From contig NZ_LSKQ01000202.1 in NCBI RefSeq assembly GCF_001557115.1, forward strand, positions 33,956-97,955: 64,000 nucleotides of DNA, given 5' to 3'. This DNA is from Erythrobacter sp. CCH5-A1 (GTDB lineage: Bacteria > Pseudomonadota > Alphaproteobacteria > Sphingomonadales > Sphingomonadaceae). The number at the start of each line of letters is the position of its first letter. The first letter of the stretch is position 1. A program made the translations under genes and the position numbers. Positions 54,400-63,654 of the stretch are shown here, in pieces. Under the pieces are notes generated by a model, which worked only from the letters and a program-made list of their open reading frames with translations, was not told the DNA's origin and ran no database searches.

Positions 54400-56819
54400 T
54401 CCGCCGCCTGCCACATGCTGTCGTCCTCGGGGTCACCCGGACCGTCGGGCCAGGCGCGGCCGGTGAGCGGCGGATACCACGCGGACGGCGCATCGCCGAC
54501 CGCTTCGCGCAGCAGATCGAGCCTGCGCACCGCGCTCTCGCGGCCCGAAAGGATCGTCAGCACCTCCGGCGCGCCCGACAGGTCGAGCCGGACCACCACG
54601 CTCGCATCGGGCTGGCGCACGAGGAAGCAGCGGCTGTGCGCGGGCAGCGAGCGGATCAGCGCGAATTCGTGAGCGGTGAGGCCGAAGCCGTCGCAATAAT
54701 CCTCCGCCCGCGCGCGGCTGTTGGGCATGAACACCATCGTCGCGGTCTGCTCGACCAGCGCGGTCGAAATGCGACTATCGAGCGCGTCGCGGGCTGACTG
54801 TGTGGCAAACCCGACCAGCGCATTGCGCTTGCGCAGGGTCTTGAGCCAGTCGCGGATGCGCGCGGCGAAGACCTCGTCGTCCAGCGCCTTCCAGCCCTCG
54901 TCGATCAGGATCATGGTCGGCTGCCCGTCCAGCCGCTCGTCGATGCGGTGGAACAGGTACATCATGGTCGGCGTCCGCAGCCGCGGGTTTTCGAGCAGCG
55001 CGGTCATGTCGAAGCCCATGACGCGGGTTTCGAGATCGAGCTGGTCGCGCGCGTTGTCGAACAGCCAGCTGTGCTCGCCCTCCCCGATCCATGCGCCGAG
55101 GCGATCGGCCAGATCGCCCGGCTCCGGACGGCGGGCACCGGCGAGCAGTTCCTTGAAATGGCGCAGGCGCCGCAGCGAGGGATCGTTGGCGTAGGTCGCA
55201 TCGACCGCGGCGGAGAGCGTCGCGAATTCCTCGGGCCCGTCGGCCTTCAGGAGTACGGCGAGCCAGTCGCGCAGGAAGGCGCGGTTGGCGGGCGTGTCGG
55301 GAAGCGCGAGCGGGTTGAAGCCGGTCGGCATCCCCGGTGCGATCCGATCATAACGCCCGCCGATCCCGCGGATGAACAGCTCCGCGCCGCGATCCTTGTC
55401 GAACAGGATGGTGCGCGGTTTGAATTTTTGCGCTTGGGCCGCCAGGAAGTTCATGACGACCGTCTTCCCGGACCCGCTCGGCCCGATGACCGAAAAGTTG
55501 CCGAGGTCGCCGTGGTGGAAGTTGAAGAAGAACGGCGTCGCGCTGGTTGTCTCCAGCAGCGTCACCGCATCGCCCCAGTGGTTGCCGCCCGCCTGCCCCA
55601 GCGCAAAGCCGTGGAAGCTGCCGAAGCCTGCCATATTGGCCGAGGAAATCAGCGCGCGGCGGACGATATATTCCTCGTTCCCCGGGAACTGCGCCCAGAA
55701 GGCGGGCTCGAGGTTGGTGTCCTCGCGCACCGCGATGGCGCCCGTATCGGCGAGCGCGGCGGCGCAGGCGGCCATCGCGTCGTCGAGCGCGGGGAGCGTC
55801 TTCTCGCGCACCAGCACGGTGAGGTGGTGATCGCCGAAGCCGACCGCCCCGTTGCCGAGGCTGTCGCGCGCGGCGAGCATGTCGGCGCGTTCGGCTGCGG
55901 CCTCTTCATCGACCGAGCGCGAGCGGCGCAGCGCAAGGTCGATGCGCTCCTTGGCCGTGGTGCGCTCGTTGGGGGCGTAGCTTTCGGTGACGACCATCTC
56001 GAACGGCAGGCGCAGCAGATTGTCGAGCAGGCCCGGCGAGGTCGCCTCGGGATAGTCCTTCAGGCCGAGGATCGCGGCGAAATCGGGCGCGGCGCTGCCG
56101 CGCAGTTCCATCGCATCGAGCCCGAAGGAGGCGCGGCGATAGGGCAGCATGTCGCCGATGTCGGTATCGGGGGAAGGCCGGCGCACCGGGCGCATCTCGC
56201 CGTTGTAGAGCGCGCTGAGCAGCTCCAGCATCTCGGAATTGGTGCCGCCGGTGCCGGGTGCCTGATAGTCCCCGAGCACCGCCGCGCCGTAGCTCTGGAG
56301 CGAGGCGACCAGCCCGGTGATCGCGGCCTTGAGGCTGCGGACGTCCTTGGGATCGGCTTCCAGCTCTTCCTGCCCGGCGCGGCTGAACATCTTCGCGATA
56401 CGCTCTGGCAGGCCGGTCTTGCCGCGCGCAGGGCGGCGGATCAGCGTGACGAACTGGTCGTTGATGAACAGCGATCCGCCCGCCAGCCGCTGCTTCCAGC
56501 GCGCATCGATATGGCGCGAGAGCGGGTCGGGGAATTCGGCATCCAGTTCCACCTCGACCCGGCGGCGGATGACGTGGTGATACATCACGAAGCGCGCATC
56601 GAGGGTCGAACGCAGCATCACCTCGCGGGTGGCGGCGTGGGCGTTGAGGGCATCGCTGTCCTCGGTCTCGAACAAGAGGCCCGGCACCTGGATGGCGCTC
56701 ATCACGCTGCCGTCCCGCAGCAGCACGGTGTTCTCGTCGATCAGCCGGTCATAGGGCAGACGGTCACCGACCAGGGCTTCCTTCGCGCTCCACGCGGCGG
56801 CTCCGATCCATTTCACCAT
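54396..56819 (-). CDS. virB4: Type IV secretion ATPase VirB4
   Basis: An 807-residue VirB4/CagE/TrbE ATPase, the largest energy unit of the system. The N-terminal CagE domain contains LLFETEDSDALNAHA and the conserved FNDQF-type FINDQFVTLIRR. The ATPase domain has Walker A IGPSGSGKTVVMNF, FDKDRGAELFIRGIGG, Walker B MILIDEGWKAL and the ATQSARDAL sensor. Shine-Dalgarno AAGGA lies 9-10 nt before the ATG. VirB3 ends 12 nt upstream. Confidence 0.95.
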   Translation of the reverse strand: MVKWIGAAAWSAKEALVGDRLPYDRLIDENTVLLRDGSVMSAIQVPGLLFETEDSDALNAHAATREVMLRSTLDARFVMYHHVIRRRVEVELDAEFPDPLSRHIDARWKQRLAGGSLFINDQFVTLIRRPARGKTGLPERIAKMFSRAGQEELEADPKDVRSLKAAITGLVASLQSYGAAVLGDYQAPGTGGTNSEMLELLSALYNGEMRPVRRPSPDTDIGDMLPYRRASFGLDAMELRGSAAPDFAAILGLKDYPEATSPGLLDNLLRLPFEMVVTESYAPNERTTAKERIDLALRRSRSVDEEAAAERADMLAARDSLGNGAVGFGDHHLTVLVREKTLPALDDAMAACAAALADTGAIAVREDTNLEPAFWAQFPGNEEYIVRRALISSANMAGFGSFHGFALGQAGGNHWGDAVTLLETTSATPFFFNFHHGDLGNFSVIGPSGSGKTVVMNFLAAQAQKFKPRTILFDKDRGAELFIRGIGGRYDRIAPGMPTGFNPLALPDTPANRAFLRDWLAVLLKADGPEEFATLSAAVDATYANDPSLRRLRHFKELLAGARRPEPGDLADRLGAWIGEGEHSWLFDNARDQLDLETRVMGFDMTALLENPRLRTPTMMYLFHRIDERLDGQPTMILIDEGWKALDDEVFAARIRDWLKTLRKRNALVGFATQSARDALDSRISTALVEQTATMVFMPNSRARAEDYCDGFGLTAHEFALIRSLPAHSRCFLVRQPDASVVVRLDLSGAPEVLTILSGRESAVRRLDLLREAVGDAPSAWYPPLTGRAWPDGPGDPEDDSMWQAAE

Positions 56820-56831
56820 GACGATACGTCC

Positions 56832-57143
56832 TTAAGGCGCATAGGAGTTGCACCCCCAGCGCTTGTAATTGGGAACGCGCGGGCACTTCGAAACCTTCGT
56901 GATCCACAGGTCGAAGATACGCGGTTCGCGCAAGGAAGCGAAGTAGCCGATGCCGTGCATCACCCCCGGGATCAGCAGGAAGCCGAGCAGGAACAGCCCG
57001 TTCTGGATCAGCAGGTTGCGCAGGATCAGGAAGGCGATCGTCGTCACCATCATGTTGATGATGAAGAAGTTCATCGTCACGCCGGCGAACATCTGCGGGC
57101 GGGTGAGCGCGCGGTGGACGGGGTGGCGGACGAGCTCGCTCAT
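56832..57143 (-). CDS. virB3: Type IV secretion protein VirB3
   Basis: A 103-residue VirB3 protein. The opening VRHPVHRALTRPQMFAGV is the family motif. Two adjacent hydrophobic helices follow (FFIINMMVTTIAFLIL and LFLLGFLLIPGVMHGIGYF), then a short soluble end. ATG 57143 lies 4 nt after the VirB2 stop; the frame open to 57191 is not used. VirB3 assists VirB4 at the inner membrane. Confidence 0.9.
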   Translation of the reverse strand: MSELVRHPVHRALTRPQMFAGVTMNFFIINMMVTTIAFLILRNLLIQNGLFLLGFLLIPGVMHGIGYFASLREPRIFDLWITKVSKCPRVPNYKRWGCNSYAP

Positions 57144-57147
57144 GTGC

Positions 57148-57459
57148 TTAACCAGCCGCTTGCTGGATGCCGGCAACGATGGTGGTCGCACCGAACAGGA
57201 TGAAGACGCCGATGATCACGGTCGCGCCGAAGCGCCAGTTCATCCGGCCGGTGAGCATCATGAAGCCGATCGCGGCGACCGCCATCACCGCAATGGTGGT
57301 CGCCACCGTGCCGAGCAGCGTGCCCTGGAGCCACAGCAGCGCGTTGTTGATCGGACCCGAACCGGCGGGATCGGCGCCTTGGGCGAAGGCAGCAGTGTGG
57401 GCCGAGACCAGCGCGAGGGCGGCGGCAAGACGGACGGGAATACGGACCTTGGGCATCAT
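57148..57459 (-). CDS. virB2: Type IV secretion pilin VirB2
   Basis: A 103-residue VirB2/TrbC-type pilin precursor. A signal peptide of about 26 residues (ALVSAHTAAFA/QG) precedes two hydrophobic helices (TVATTIAVMAVAAIGFMML and ATVIIGVFILFGATTIVAGI) linked by the short basic loop TGRMNWR. This is the standard pilin layout. Confidence 0.9.
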   Translation of the reverse strand: MMPKVRIPVRLAAALALVSAHTAAFAQGADPAGSGPINNALLWLQGTLLGTVATTIAVMAVAAIGFMMLTGRMNWRFGATVIIGVFILFGATTIVAGIQQAAG

Positions 57460-57507
57460 GTCTTTCTCAGTTTCTCGATGTTCATTCGTGCGCGTCAGGG
57501 CGCCCGG

Positions 57508-58170
57508 TTACTGGCCGGGCGCGCGCGCATGGTTGGACAGCCGCCCCATGATGGCGGCCACATACTGCTTTGTCTCGCGGATATTGGGCACCCCGCCCGA
57601 TCGCTCGACCCGTCCCGGGCCGGCGTTGTAGGCAGCGAGCGCCTTCTCGATGTCGCCGCCGAAGCGGTCGAGCTGTTCGCGCAGGTAACGCGCCCCGCCT
57701 TCGAGATTGGCGAAAGGATCGCGCGGGTCAACACCGAGATAGCGCGCGGTGCCCGGCATCAATTGGGCAAGCCCCTGCGCGCCGACCGGCGAGACCGCGT
57801 TCTCGTTCCAGCGGCTCTCCTGCCACACCACCGCCTCGAGCAGCGCGGGCGAGATATCGAAGCGGGCCGCAAGCTCGGCGATCTTGGCGGCATAGCGCGC
57901 TGGCACGCCGGCGGCGTGGCGCGCCGGGTCGGCGACGGCGAAATCGGGAACGGCGAAAGCAGGCCCCTCGCCAGGCTCGGCCTGTCCGGAGGGAGCAGGC
58001 GCAGCAGCCGGTCCGGGAACGGCGCTCTGACCGGCAAGCGGCCCCGCCACCCAGCGCGCGCCGCCCGCATCCAGCTCCAGCACATCCGCGCGCGCCTCGG
58101 CCGCGGGGCCGAAGGCGAGCGCCGTACCCGCAGCAATTGTCATGACGCGGCAAGCCGCGGCGAGAATCAT
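57508..58170 (-). CDS. virB1: VirB1-type lytic transglycosylase
   Basis: A 220-residue secreted muramidase of the SLT family, expected to open the cell wall for assembly of the secretion apparatus. An export signal (residues about 1-28) and a Pro/Ala linker precede the SLT domain. The catalytic Glu is in AVVWQESRWN, followed by SPVGAQGLAQLMPGTARYLG, ANLEGGARYLREQLDRFGGDIEKALAAYNAGPGRV. ATG 58170 follows GGAGG by 8 nt. It heads the virB operon. Confidence 0.9.
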   Translation of the reverse strand: MILAAACRVMTIAAGTALAFGPAAEARADVLELDAGGARWVAGPLAGQSAVPGPAAAPAPSGQAEPGEGPAFAVPDFAVADPARHAAGVPARYAAKIAELAARFDISPALLEAVVWQESRWNENAVSPVGAQGLAQLMPGTARYLGVDPRDPFANLEGGARYLREQLDRFGGDIEKALAAYNAGPGRVERSGGVPNIRETKQYVAAIMGRLSNHARAPGQ

Positions 58171-58323
58171 GTCTCGGCCCTCCAGAGTGTCTCCCTTTGT
58201 CTATCCTAAATGACAGGCAGGTGACAGTATGAGGAAAGCCACGGGATGATTACCGGTGGGTTACCGGGGCGGCACTACGCGCAATTTCGCGCAAGCGGCT
58301 CCCCGGCGCGCCCTGTAAAACGG

Positions 58324-58713
58324 TCACTGGTCGCGGAAGCTCAGCGTGCCTGCCGCGCCCGCCGCGCCGCGGAATTCGCCGCGCTCGAGCATCCTTAGCG
58401 CCTTTCGCGCCAGCCGCCGCGAATCGGTGGCGGTGCCGTCGGCGGTCTCGAGCTCGATCACCTCGTTGCAGGCCAGCGCCTGCCGGAAGGCATCGCGCGC
58501 CCGCACCTCGTCACCCGTCTGGGCATAGGCGATGCCGAGATTGATCAGCACCGCGGCATCCTGCGGATCGGCGGCGCTAGCCTTTTCCAGCGAGGCGATG
58601 GCCTGCTCGGCGCGGCCTGCAGCGATCATGCGCGCGGCGAGTTCGGGGGCGACGGGAGTGTCTGCAAGCGGGGGTGCGGCGGCGAGCGCCAGTGCAAGAA
58701 AGGCTACGGACAT
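58324..58713 (-). CDS. Small exported TPR protein
   Basis: A 129-residue protein with a short signal peptide (MSVAFLALALAAAPPLA) and one to two tetratricopeptide repeats (AARMIAAGRAEQAIASLEKASAADPQDAAVLINLGIAYAQTGDEVRARDAFRQAL). Shine-Dalgarno GAGGAG is 8 nt before the ATG. It lies 153 bp upstream of virB1 on the same strand and could serve as a protein-protein adaptor for the secretion system. That link is only positional. Confidence 0.7.
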   Translation of the reverse strand: MSVAFLALALAAAPPLADTPVAPELAARMIAAGRAEQAIASLEKASAADPQDAAVLINLGIAYAQTGDEVRARDAFRQALACNEVIELETADGTATDSRRLARKALRMLERGEFRGAAGAAGTLSFRDQ

Positions 58714-59034
58714 CGGTATGGCTCCTCTTCGATCAGGCAGGCATCATGCCTGTGACGGGGAGCGAATGCAACATAACTGTAACATTGTCTTTTATTTGTA
58801 ATTTACAAGCTCAACCTTCTGATTATTTTCTATATTTTCGTGACACCTCCCCCAGCGCCGCAGCTCCTCCGAGGGAATCGCTTTGTCATATTTGTCTTTC
58901 TTCAGTCATATTACAGCAAATGCCATGCCACTGTCATGCTGCAACAATTCGGTCATGAACGCCCCCTAGCCAGCCTTCAGCGCAACAGATCAAGCGCCTA
59001 ACTCGATTCTCGGCTCAAGAGGGGACCCACGCTC
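58714..59034 (+). promoter_or_regulatory. AT-rich divergent promoter region with Pho-box-like repeats
   Basis: About 320 bp without a gene, visibly richer in A+T than the rest of the window (58770-58960). TTGTCTTTCTTCAGTCAT at 58892-58909 has GTC half-sites 11 bp apart and matches CTGTCAT-N4-CTGTCAT at 11 of 14 box positions. TTGTCTTTTATTTGTAAT at 58785-58802 has the same spacing with poorer halves. Single GTCAT words occur at 58885, 58933 and 58952. PhoB-type control of the lipoprotein-receptor pair is possible. Confidence 0.4.
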
Positions 59035-60582
59035 GTGAAAAACATCCAACGCACTCTGATTCTGGGTTGCAGCCTGGTCGCTCTGGCGGGTTGCGGCGCG
59101 GATGAGATCGTTTCGCCCGGCACCGGCGGCGACATCATCATCAACAACCCGGCGCCCACCCCGACCCCCACTCCCACCCAGACTCTGGTGACCCCGGCAG
59201 GCGGCTGCCCGACCATCGCGACCGCCGGCGGCCTGACCGACGCCGGAACCATCTCCGGCCCGACTGGCACCTATCGCGTGTGCACCCTGCCTGCGACCAT
59301 CTCAACCTCCGACACCCTGCCCTTCATCCGCGGCCTGCTTTACCAGATCCAGGGCGCGACGCAGGTCGGCACCGATCAGGGCTTCGGCACCACCAACACC
59401 TCTGTCACCCTGACCATCGAGCCGGGCGTGATCCTGTTCGCCCAGGGCAACTCGGCGCTGATCGTCAACCGCGGCAACCGCCTGATCTCGAATGGCACCG
59501 CGGCCCGCCCGATCATCTGGACCAGCCGCGACAACGTGATCGGCGTCGCCAGCGACAACAGCCAGCAGCAGTGGGGCGGCGTCGTGCTGCTCGGCCGTGC
59601 TCCGGTGTCCGACTGCGCGACCGGCGGCGTGAACACCGCAGCGACCCCGGGCGCCAACCCGCAGTGCCAGCAGAACCTCGAAGGTTCGGCCGTCACCGTG
59701 CCCTATGGCGGCAACCAGGCGGCCGACAACTCGGGCTCGTTCACCTTCAACCAGCTGCGCTTCTCGGGCTTCGAACTGGCGCCGGGCAACGAGCTCCAGT
59801 CGCTGACCACCGGCGGCGTCGGCTCGGGCACCACCATCGCCAACGTCCAGTCGTTCAACAGCTCGGATGACGGCGTCGAGTTCTTCGGCGGCGGTTTCAA
59901 CGTCCGCAACCTCGCGGTGATCGGCGCGTCGGACGACTCGCTCGACGTCGACACCGGCGCGCAGGTCAATGTCGACACGTTCATCGCGGTCCAGCGCTCC
60001 AGCACCGGCGACTCGATCATCGAGCTCGACTCGAACGACAACGTCGCCACCCCGATCAACGCCATCCCGCGCACCCGTCTGCAGGTGAACAACGCGACGA
60101 TGGTCGAGCGCATTGCCGGTTCGAACGCCGCGATGCTGCGTCTGCGCGGCGGTGCGGCCTTCGGCCTCACCAACACCGTCATGAACCGTCTCGATGGCAC
60201 CGGCACCCACTGCGTGCGCGTCGACGAGCAGCTGACCGTGGACAACCTGATCGGTTTCAACTCGGTGGTCTGCGACGGCGGTGCCTCGAACCAGGTGCGC
60301 GGCGTTGCCACTGCGGCTGCGGCGATCACTGCGGGCTCGAACGTGAACCTCAACTTCACGATCACCCTCGTCGACACGGTGGTGAACGGTACCGGCGAGA
60401 CCGGCGTGACCGCCTTCGACGCCACGCCGCGCTCGAGCTTCTTCGCGCCGGCCCGCACCTTCATCGGTGCGGTGCAGAACGCGGCCGGGCTCGACACCTT
60501 CCGCGGCTGGACCTGCAACTCGGCGGTGTTCAGCTTCGGCGGCACCGGCACTGCCTGCACGACCCTGCCGGTCTTCAGCTGA
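59035..60582 (+). CDS. Outer-membrane lipoprotein, probable beta-helix protein
   Basis: A 515-residue lipoprotein: GTG start, signal ending in the lipobox ALAG-Cys20, then a PTPTPTPTQT linker. The rest is Gly/Asn/Thr/Val-rich with repeating short strands (GVILFAQGNSALIVNRGNRLISNGTAARPIIWTS is one such block, in parts). This suggests a right-handed parallel beta-helix. Cysteine pairs (CATGG and CQQN; CVRV and CDGG; CNSA and CTTL) could form disulfides. It lies 99 bp upstream of a TonB receptor and is separated by a terminator, so it may be the more highly expressed partner. Surface binding of a ligand for that receptor is a reasonable guess; no family function is known to me. Confidence 0.65.
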   Translation: MKNIQRTLILGCSLVALAGCGADEIVSPGTGGDIIINNPAPTPTPTPTQTLVTPAGGCPTIATAGGLTDAGTISGPTGTYRVCTLPATISTSDTLPFIRGLLYQIQGATQVGTDQGFGTTNTSVTLTIEPGVILFAQGNSALIVNRGNRLISNGTAARPIIWTSRDNVIGVASDNSQQQWGGVVLLGRAPVSDCATGGVNTAATPGANPQCQQNLEGSAVTVPYGGNQAADNSGSFTFNQLRFSGFELAPGNELQSLTTGGVGSGTTIANVQSFNSSDDGVEFFGGGFNVRNLAVIGASDDSLDVDTGAQVNVDTFIAVQRSSTGDSIIELDSNDNVATPINAIPRTRLQVNNATMVERIAGSNAAMLRLRGGAAFGLTNTVMNRLDGTGTHCVRVDEQLTVDNLIGFNSVVCDGGASNQVRGVATAAAAITAGSNVNLNFTITLVDTVVNGTGETGVTAFDATPRSSFFAPARTFIGAVQNAAGLDTFRGWTCNSAVFSFGGTGTACTTLPVFS

Positions 60583-60598
60583 TCGCGCCTTTCGAAAC

Positions 60599-60640
60599 GG
60601 GGGGGCGCCGCGTCGTGACGCGCGCCTCCCCTTTCTTTCT
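60599..60640 (+). terminator. Terminator or attenuator between lipoprotein and receptor
   Basis: GGGGGGGCGCCGCGT pairs (with a small bulge) with ACGCGCGCCTCCCC and is followed by TTTCTTTCT. A second short hairpin, TGGCCC/GGGCCA, lies at 60644-60660. The first can stop most transcripts after the lipoprotein gene. Confidence 0.7.
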
Positions 60641-60681
60641 ATGTGGCCCCGCGCGGGCCAAATCTGTTCAAAGGCCTATTC

Positions 60682-63492
60682 ATGAGGGGGTCTCGCATTA
60701 TGTTGACCGGCAAGCGCCTGGCAGGGCTGCTGCTTCTCACCACGTCGCTCACCCTGCCCTCGATGCTGCACGCGCAGGACGTGACCGAGGACACCGCGAC
60801 CGAAGCGGAAGCGCCGCAGGATCCGCTCACTGAAGAGGTCGAGGGCGAACCGCCGGTCGAAGAGGCCGACATCTCGATCCCGGGCGGCGAGATCATCGTC
60901 ACCGGCCGCCGCGGCCGCAATCCGGAGCGCTCCTCGGGTCAGGTGCTCAACGTGCTCACCGAAGCCGACATCGCCCGCACCGGCGACGGCGATATCGCCG
61001 GCGCGCTCGGCCGCGTCAGCGGCCTGTCGCTGGTCGGCAACGGCCGCGTCTTCGTGCGCGGCCTCGGCGACCGCTATTCGCTCGCCCTGCTCAACGGCCT
61101 GCCGCTGCCGAGCCCCGAACCGCTCAGCCGCGTCGTCCCGCTCGACATCTTCCCGACCAGCGTGATCTCCTCCTCGCTGGTGCAGAAGTCCTATTCGGCC
61201 AACTTCCCGCTCGAGTTCGGCGGCGGGGTGATCAACCTCACCACCAAGGCCGTGCCCACCGAGGACTTCCTGACGCTCAGCATCAGCGGCAGCGGCGATA
61301 CCGAGACCACCTTCGAGAACGGCCTCAGCTATTTCGGCAGCGACTGGGACGTGTTCGGTTTCGACAACGGCAACCGCGACATCCCGTCGAACCTGCAGGC
61401 CTTCTTCGACAGCGGCGAGCGGATCGATTCGGTCAGCCCCGCCATTACCGGCCCGATCGCAGCGCAGCTGTTCCCGACCAACCTCGTCACGCTTCAGCGC
61501 ATCCCCAACCTGCGCGCCAATTTCAGCGCCAATCTCACCGGCGGCTTCTCGGTGGAGCTGGGTGACGACACCTATCTCGGCGTGATCGCGACCGGCGGGA
61601 TCTCGAACAAGTACCGCAACCGTTCGGTGCTGAGCCAGGTCGGCAACGGCGACCTCAGCCAGCTCAACGAATCCGGCACGACCTTCATCACCGACAACAA
61701 CGTGCTGGTGAACGCGTTGATCGGGGTGGGTCTCGACATCGGCGAGCACACGGTGCGCTGGACCAACCTCTACATCCGCGACACGCTCAAGACCGCGCGT
61801 CTGGGCGAGCGGACCGATTTCCTGCTTGGGGTCGACGGCTTCGACTTCATCGAACAGCAGACTGGCTGGTTCGAACGCCAGCTGATCGACACGCAGCTCG
61901 TCACCGAGCTGAACTTCGGCAAGCTCGGCATCGACCTGCGCGGCGGCTTTGCGCGCACCGACCGCGAGGCGCCGTTCAACGCGACGATCGAATATGTCCG
62001 CACCGGCAACCCGGGCGACCCGTTCGGCGACCGCTTCGTAGCCAATATCGGTGGGATCGGCGGCCAGCAGTTCGCCAATCGCCCGCAGGTGGAATTCGAC
62101 GACCTGCAGGAAGACCAGTATTTCGGCGGGATTGACGTCTCCTACGAGCTGCTCGATTCGCTCGACGTGACGGTCGGCTATTCCTACTACGACACCAGTC
62201 GCCGTTCCTCCAGCCGCTCGTTCCAGCCGCTGGTGTCCTGCGGCACGGTGTGCAACGCTTTCCTCACGCCCCAGGCGGCCAGCTCCCTGATCCTCTCGCT
62301 GGGCCTGCGCCAGCCGGGCAGCATCATCACCGGCGCGACGACCGCCACTACACCGGGTCCTGTGACGCTTCCCAATGGCACCGTGGCGCCCGCCGGAAGC
62401 CGGTTCTTCGACGTTACGATCCTCGAACGCTCGCCCTTCCCGGTGTTCGACGCGGCGCTGGTGGTCCACGCCGGCTACGGCCAGGTCCGCTGGGCGGCGA
62501 CCGACCGCCTGTCCGTCGAAGCCGGGGTCCGCTTCGAGGACGGCTCGCAGACGGTGGCGATCGACCAGACGATCTTCAACACCCCAATCGCCGGCGCGAC
62601 TCCCACCAACATCAACAATGATTACCTGCTGCCCGGCGGGACAATCACCTTCGAGGCGACCGACGATCTGCAGCTGCGCGTCTCGGCCTCGCAGACCATC
62701 GCCCGCCCGCAGTTCCGCGAACTGGTCGAACAGCTCTACTTCGATCCGGAATCGAACCGCCGCTACATCGGTAACCCGTTCCTGCAGGACAGCGAGCTGA
62801 CCAACGTCGAAGCGCGCGCCGAATACTACCTCGGCGGTCGCAACAAGGTCAGCCTGGCAGGGTTCTACAAAGACATTTCGAACCCGATCGAGAACTTCCT
62901 GATCTTCGTGCCCGGCGAACTGCGCACCAGCTTCGCCAATGCGCCGGGGGCCGAACTCTACGGGGCCGAGCTCGACGCCTCGTACGCCTTCGATCTCTAT
63001 GACTGGGGCGGGTTCTTCGCGACGAAGCAGCTGCTGGTGCTGGCGAACTACACCTACAGCAAGTCGAGCATCACGGTGGCAGCGGGCGATCTCGCGCCGG
63101 TGCCCGGCACGCCCAACCAGGACGCGAGTCTGCTGTTCGATGCCGGCGCGCCGCTGGTCGGCCAGTCGGATCACGTCGCGAACCTCTCGATCGGCCTCGA
63201 GGATACCGAGAAGGTGCAGCAGTTCACCTTCCTCATCAACTACGCGAGCGAGCGCGTCACCCTGCGCGGCGGGCCTCTGCCGGACGTGGTCGAGGACCCG
63301 GGCCTGACGGTCGATTTCGTCGCGCGCGGCGAATTGAAGCTGGGCGGCGTTCCGCTCGAGCTGAGCTTCGATGTGCGCAACATCTTCGGCCGCGACAATT
63401 TCGAGTTCCAGGAGTTCAACGGCAACCGCATCGAGATCAACACCTTCGATGTGGGCACGAGCTTCTCCGTCGGGCTCAAGGCCGAGTTCTGA
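60682..63492 (+). CDS. TonB-dependent receptor paired with lipoprotein
   Basis: A 936-residue outer-membrane receptor. A signal peptide (cleavage near LHA/QD) is followed by an acidic Glu/Pro stretch and GGEIIVTGRRG. The plug has LNVLTEADIARTGDGDIAGALGRVSGLSLVGNGRVFVRGLGDRYS and FPLEFGGGVINLTTK. The barrel includes the SQTIARPQFRELVEQLYFDPE, ELTNVEARAEYYLGGRNKVSLAGFYKDI blocks and ends in a terminal Phe (SVGLKAEF). ATG 60682 follows AAAGG by 8 nt; ATG 60700 is an alternative. Ligand unknown; the lipoprotein upstream is its likely partner. Confidence 0.88.
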   Translation: MRGSRIMLTGKRLAGLLLLTTSLTLPSMLHAQDVTEDTATEAEAPQDPLTEEVEGEPPVEEADISIPGGEIIVTGRRGRNPERSSGQVLNVLTEADIARTGDGDIAGALGRVSGLSLVGNGRVFVRGLGDRYSLALLNGLPLPSPEPLSRVVPLDIFPTSVISSSLVQKSYSANFPLEFGGGVINLTTKAVPTEDFLTLSISGSGDTETTFENGLSYFGSDWDVFGFDNGNRDIPSNLQAFFDSGERIDSVSPAITGPIAAQLFPTNLVTLQRIPNLRANFSANLTGGFSVELGDDTYLGVIATGGISNKYRNRSVLSQVGNGDLSQLNESGTTFITDNNVLVNALIGVGLDIGEHTVRWTNLYIRDTLKTARLGERTDFLLGVDGFDFIEQQTGWFERQLIDTQLVTELNFGKLGIDLRGGFARTDREAPFNATIEYVRTGNPGDPFGDRFVANIGGIGGQQFANRPQVEFDDLQEDQYFGGIDVSYELLDSLDVTVGYSYYDTSRRSSSRSFQPLVSCGTVCNAFLTPQAASSLILSLGLRQPGSIITGATTATTPGPVTLPNGTVAPAGSRFFDVTILERSPFPVFDAALVVHAGYGQVRWAATDRLSVEAGVRFEDGSQTVAIDQTIFNTPIAGATPTNINNDYLLPGGTITFEATDDLQLRVSASQTIARPQFRELVEQLYFDPESNRRYIGNPFLQDSELTNVEARAEYYLGGRNKVSLAGFYKDISNPIENFLIFVPGELRTSFANAPGAELYGAELDASYAFDLYDWGGFFATKQLLVLANYTYSKSSITVAAGDLAPVPGTPNQDASLLFDAGAPLVGQSDHVANLSIGLEDTEKVQQFTFLINYASERVTLRGGPLPDVVEDPGLTVDFVARGELKLGGVPLELSFDVRNIFGRDNFEFQEFNGNRIEINTFDVGTSFSVGLKAEF

Positions 63493-63514
63493 TCCGGTCC
63501 TGACTGCAAACGCA

Positions 63515-63544
63515 AAGGCCGCTCCCTTCGGGGGCGGCCTTTTT
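63515..63544 (+). terminator. Rho-independent terminator of the second TonB receptor
   Basis: GGCCGCTCCC pairs with GGGGCGGCC around a TTC(G) loop and is followed by five T residues, 23 nt after the receptor stop. Confidence 0.9.
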
Positions 63545-63654
63545 CGTTGGGAGGGCGCAACGACAGATTGGCGCACCTCGTCAGACCAGAAGAAGTCCGC
63601 ACATGGGACAAAAGCTAAGCTGCGAGCATGACCGCGAGTAGGTGGAAAACAGAC

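Noticed and set aside
50165-58170. Integrative conjugative element
   Set aside because: No relaxase, coupling protein, integrase or flanking repeats are visible around the virB operon; base composition matches the surroundings.
60676-63576. Long minus-strand open frame (966 codons) opposite the second TonB receptor
   Set aside because: Same reasons: a shadow of the receptor codon pattern, with no domain or ribosome binding site.
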